Assembly: GCA_023231265.1 (NCBI GenBank)
Contig: JALNVT010000029.1
Location: forward strand, 1 to 17,328
From: Sphaerochaetaceae bacterium
Lineage (GTDB): Bacteria; Spirochaetota; Spirochaetia; Sphaerochaetales; Sphaerochaetaceae
Length of the DNA: 17,328 bases
Reading direction: 5' to 3'
The notes beneath the pieces are model-generated. The model made no database searches. It was not told the origin of the DNA and saw nothing but the letters and a program-made list of their open reading frames with translations. The position numbers were made by a program, and so were the translations under genes. Positions 15,551-17,328 of the stretch are shown in pieces. Every line of letters begins with the position of its first letter. Position 1 is the stretch's first letter.

Positions 15551-16225
15551 TTATTTTCTGAGACTTCTCTTGTTATCTTTGAATCCCATAACGACGATCC
15601 AAACATATGCGAGAGTCTTTGGTAGCATGAACATTCCAAGAGAAGGGTATGTAGATGCACCTAGAACCACAATCAAATAGAAGATGAATGAAAGTATTAT
15701 TGCTGCTGCCATATTCCTGTAAGAATCATTTTCTGTGATTCTGCTCTCTTTAAAGAACAGCACAACAATGATGATTCCAAGTATAACAAAAGGGATATTC
15801 CTGTATATTCCCCACATGTAAGGCTTATCAGAAGATGTCCATTGATTCTGAGGAAGAGCTACAAGTATTATTCTCAGAGCAGCCAATAAGAAGATTGTCC
15901 AATCAATCTTCTTCATATTCCTTCTTTTATAATGGATCTTGAATATTCTATATAGGAATACATAGAATATTGTTATGGTGATTGATGTAACCATCTCTCC
16001 AAAACCCAATGATACAGCATGCTGTGCAAATGTATCAGTTGCATTTGAGATGATTCTTGGAACAAGATGAAAAGCATCACCTGCACCCAAAATTATGGCC
16101 ATGTAACCAAATAGCTTGTGCTCAATATCTTTTGCACTCTTTATGATTATGATTCCAAGTGAAATTACACTTATCAAATAAGCTATTTCAAAAACTATTT
16201 CAATGTATTTAACCAATCCTGGCAT
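15551..16225 (-). CDS. Seven-helix integral membrane protein of unknown function
   Basis: A 224-residue, very hydrophobic protein with seven predicted membrane helices, at about 8-28, 38-58, 72-94, 109-125, 138-158, 171-191 and 196-213. Loops are short and partly basic (97-107, 216-224). A polar-in-membrane motif, GAGDAFHLVPR (47-57), with Asp, His and Arg inside or next to the second helix, may be functional and is the best family handle. I do not recognise a named family, and no enzymatic motif is evident. The ATG at 16225 is chosen because AAGGAAGG (complement of 16231-16238) lies a few bases upstream; the frame is open to 16339, but that extension is polar and basic with no ribosome binding site. 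It is divergent from the HD-domain gene. Confidence 0.75.
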   Translation of the reverse strand: MPGLVKYIEIVFEIAYLISVISLGIIIIKSAKDIEHKLFGYMAIILGAGDAFHLVPRIISNATDTFAQHAVSLGFGEMVTSITITIFYVFLYRIFKIHYKRRNMKKIDWTIFLLAALRIILVALPQNQWTSSDKPYMWGIYRNIPFVILGIIIVVLFFKESRITENDSYRNMAAAIILSFIFYLIVVLGASTYPSLGMFMLPKTLAYVWIVVMGFKDNKRSLRK

Positions 16226-16524
16226 TGGGACCTTCCTTGGTTTGTTTTTTTTAAATCTTAGTATTCTATTAGGAATTAATCTATAAGTGTGATAAAAAAA
16301 GTGGGAATTTACATAAATCCAATGGTTTGGAGACTGCAAGTATCAAAAAACAGCATGCTGATAGAAATATATTTGTTATTAGAGTGCTAAAATATTATGA
16401 TTTTTTTGTGTATTATCACAGAAAAATGAATAACTGTATTAAAATGGCGATATTTTTCCTTGAACTATCTGAATTTTGTTCTTATACTTCCTTTGTGAAC
16501 AAAAAACATAAACAAAGAGTAGAT
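16226..16524. other. Intergenic region between divergent membrane-protein and HD-domain genes
   Basis: About 300 bp with no confident gene. An open plus-strand frame continues from 16327 into the HD-domain gene, but a good promoter (16460-16488) lies inside it, so it is more likely untranslated. The minus-strand promoter of the membrane-protein gene must lie here but I see no clear boxes. Confidence 0.5.
16460..16488 (+). promoter_or_regulatory. Promoter of the HD-domain gene
   Basis: TTGAAC (16460-16465) and TATACT (16483-16488) are separated by exactly 17 bases. The predicted start near 16495 places the transcript's beginning upstream of a TTG start at 16525 and downstream of the ATG candidates at 16426 and 16444. 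Confidence 0.6.
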
Positions 16525-17043
16525 TTGAATATCTTTTCCAATACATTTGAAAACTTATGCCAATCCACTAGGTTACTCCAAACACGAGAATATACTCATC
16601 ACTTTGGAACTTCGCTTTTACGACATTGCGTCAATGTTGCCTATGTGTCTTTATATTTGGCTGATTTACTTCATCTGAATGTCGATAGATTTCAATTAAC
16701 TACAGGGGCTCTTCTTCATGATTATTATTTATATGATTGTCATGATGATAATGAAGCCAATAAGAAGCATCATCTTCGCCATCATGCATCTATTGCAGCC
16801 ATGGCTGCTAAAGAAGAATATTCTTTAACAAAAAAAGAAGAAGATATCATCCTGAAACACATGTTTCCTATCAATCTTGCATTGCCAAAGTTCAAAGAAA
16901 GTGCATTGGTGTGTGTTAGTGATAAGATATGTGCCTTATATGAATGTGTCTCAAACATTTATAAATTTAAAATTAGATGCAGAATATTTGCAAGAAAGTT
17001 AGCGAGAGCTGCTTTGCCTTTACCTGCATGCAATATCAACTGA
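16525..17043 (+). CDS. HD-domain phosphohydrolase, small uncharacterised family
   Basis: A 172-residue metal-dependent HD-superfamily hydrolase. Candidate metal ligands are H34 (LRHCVNVA), H65-D66 (LLHDYYLYDCHD), H87 (RHHASIAA), H112 (KHMFP) and D133 (SDKICAL). The LLHDYxLYDxHD form, without the Gly-Lys of HD-GYP proteins, is shared by a family of roughly 170-180-residue proteins common in anaerobic Firmicutes; the substrate is unknown. The TTG at 16525 is preferred because AAAGAG (16514-16519) precedes it, a promoter lies just upstream, and the resulting length fits the family. ATG starts at 16426 or 16444 would add 33 or 27 residues but lack ribosome binding sites. A terminator follows at 17067. 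Confidence 0.7.
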   Translation: MNIFSNTFENLCQSTRLLQTREYTHHFGTSLLRHCVNVAYVSLYLADLLHLNVDRFQLTTGALLHDYYLYDCHDDNEANKKHHLRHHASIAAMAAKEEYSLTKKEEDIILKHMFPINLALPKFKESALVCVSDKICALYECVSNIYKFKIRCRIFARKLARAALPLPACNIN

Positions 17044-17066
17044 TTAAAAATTATTACAATTTTTGC

Positions 17067-17096
17067 AACTGCTGCTTCACTGTGGCAGTTTTTTTT
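17067..17096 (+). terminator. Intrinsic terminator and group IIC intron target
   Basis: AACTGC (17067-17072) and GCAGTT (17085-17090) form a stem, extendable by wobble pairs, ending in eight T residues (17089-17096). The intron begins within two bases of the T-run, as expected for class C introns, which recognise terminator-like stem-loops. Confidence 0.85.
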
Positions 17097-17097
17097 G

Positions 17098-17328
17098 GTT
17101 TGTCATGCATGTTTGATAACTAGGTGGTGCAATCCCACTGCGAGTACTCGGAGCTACTGGAAAGATGTAGTTATAATCGCTAGCCAAGAGCAAGTGCGTT
17201 ACTGTGAAGTTGCGTGTGAAGGAAGCTGGAGGCGAGGTCTTGAGCCAACGTACAGAAATTTGTTTAGGCTCAATATATGGATAAGATAGCTAAAATTGTT
17301 AAAGTCCATTCTGAGAGTATATTGAGTA
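17098..17328 (+). mobile_element. Group IIC intron, 5' part (domain I), cut by the window end
   Basis: The sequence aligns from memory with domain I of the Oceanobacillus iheyensis-type IIC intron. The first 23 bases, beginning GTTTG, match the length of the reference 5' segment beginning GUGUG. Next come a GTGG/CCAC hairpin (17124-17138), GAAGGAAGC (17218-17226), an AGGCTC block (17266-17271) and AAAGTCC (17301-17307) in the same order and spacing. It lies directly behind an intrinsic terminator. The start at 17098 is inferred; GTTTG departs from the usual GTGYG. The rest of the ribozyme and any reverse transcriptase/maturase gene would lie beyond the window, so activity cannot be judged. 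The open frame across it is not a gene. Confidence 0.82.

Noticed and set aside
17095..17289. Open frame of 64 codons at the window end
   Set aside because: It lies across the intron's ribozyme domain I, has no ribosome binding site, and its composition follows the RNA structure rather than a protein.
1..17328. CRISPR array, tRNA, rRNA or prophage
   Set aside because: No regularly spaced repeats, cloverleaf-type sequences, rRNA motifs or phage structural genes were seen on either strand.

Overview
This is a low-G+C, gene-dense bacterial window with mostly strong Shine-Dalgarno sites, intrinsic terminators ending in clean T-runs, and short operons. The gene content suggests an anaerobe: an oxygen-sensitive 2-hydroxyacyl-CoA dehydratase/benzoyl-CoA reductase-type activator system, an Fe-S sugar-acid dehydratase, a ferredoxin-tailed permease, a c-di-GMP-type HD-GYP protein and a group IIC intron. 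It is compatible with an anaerobic Bacillota or Spirochaetota (Treponema-like) genome. I cannot settle the taxon from the sequence, and there are no rRNA or tRNA genes.

Layout. (1) 143-4453, plus strand: two genes for a double BcrAD/BadFG-type ATPase with Cys-rich extension, then its HgdB-like C-terminal partner. In many anaerobes these are one polypeptide of about 1400 residues; here one in-frame TAA and a fresh SD/ATG separate them. A perfect 11-bp hairpin follows. (2) 8519-4517, minus strand: a Crp/Fnr-family regulator, a SNF2-family helicase and a SWIM zinc-finger protein, tightly spaced and probably co-transcribed. (3) 8618-9822, plus strand, divergent from the regulator: two overlapping half-permease genes, the second carrying a C-terminal [4Fe-4S] ferredoxin domain. 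(4) 11082-9859, minus strand: a tandem HD/HD-GYP phosphodiesterase, then a 375-bp gene-free stretch containing a strong GAAA-capped hairpin. (5) 11458-15434, plus strand: a FadR-type GntR regulator with its own terminator, then an IlvD/Edd dehydratase (YjhG/YagF-like) and a GntP-family permease. The dehydratase promoter is near-consensus and has a palindromic GntR-type operator at its predicted start of transcription and a second copy upstream. (6) 16225-15551, minus strand: an unrecognised seven-helix membrane protein, divergent from a small HD-domain hydrolase (16525-17043, plus strand). (7) From 17098 to the window end: the 5' part of a group IIC intron lying directly after the hydrolase gene's terminator, the usual target site of this class.

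The clearest functional unit is the sugar-acid module (GntR, dehydratase, permease): uptake of an aldonate-like acid and its dehydration to a 2-keto-3-deoxy acid, with the local regulator probably repressing the promoter. The most poorly understood unit is the Crp/Fnr regulator facing the split permease-ferredoxin pair, which looks like a redox-linked membrane system of unknown substrate.
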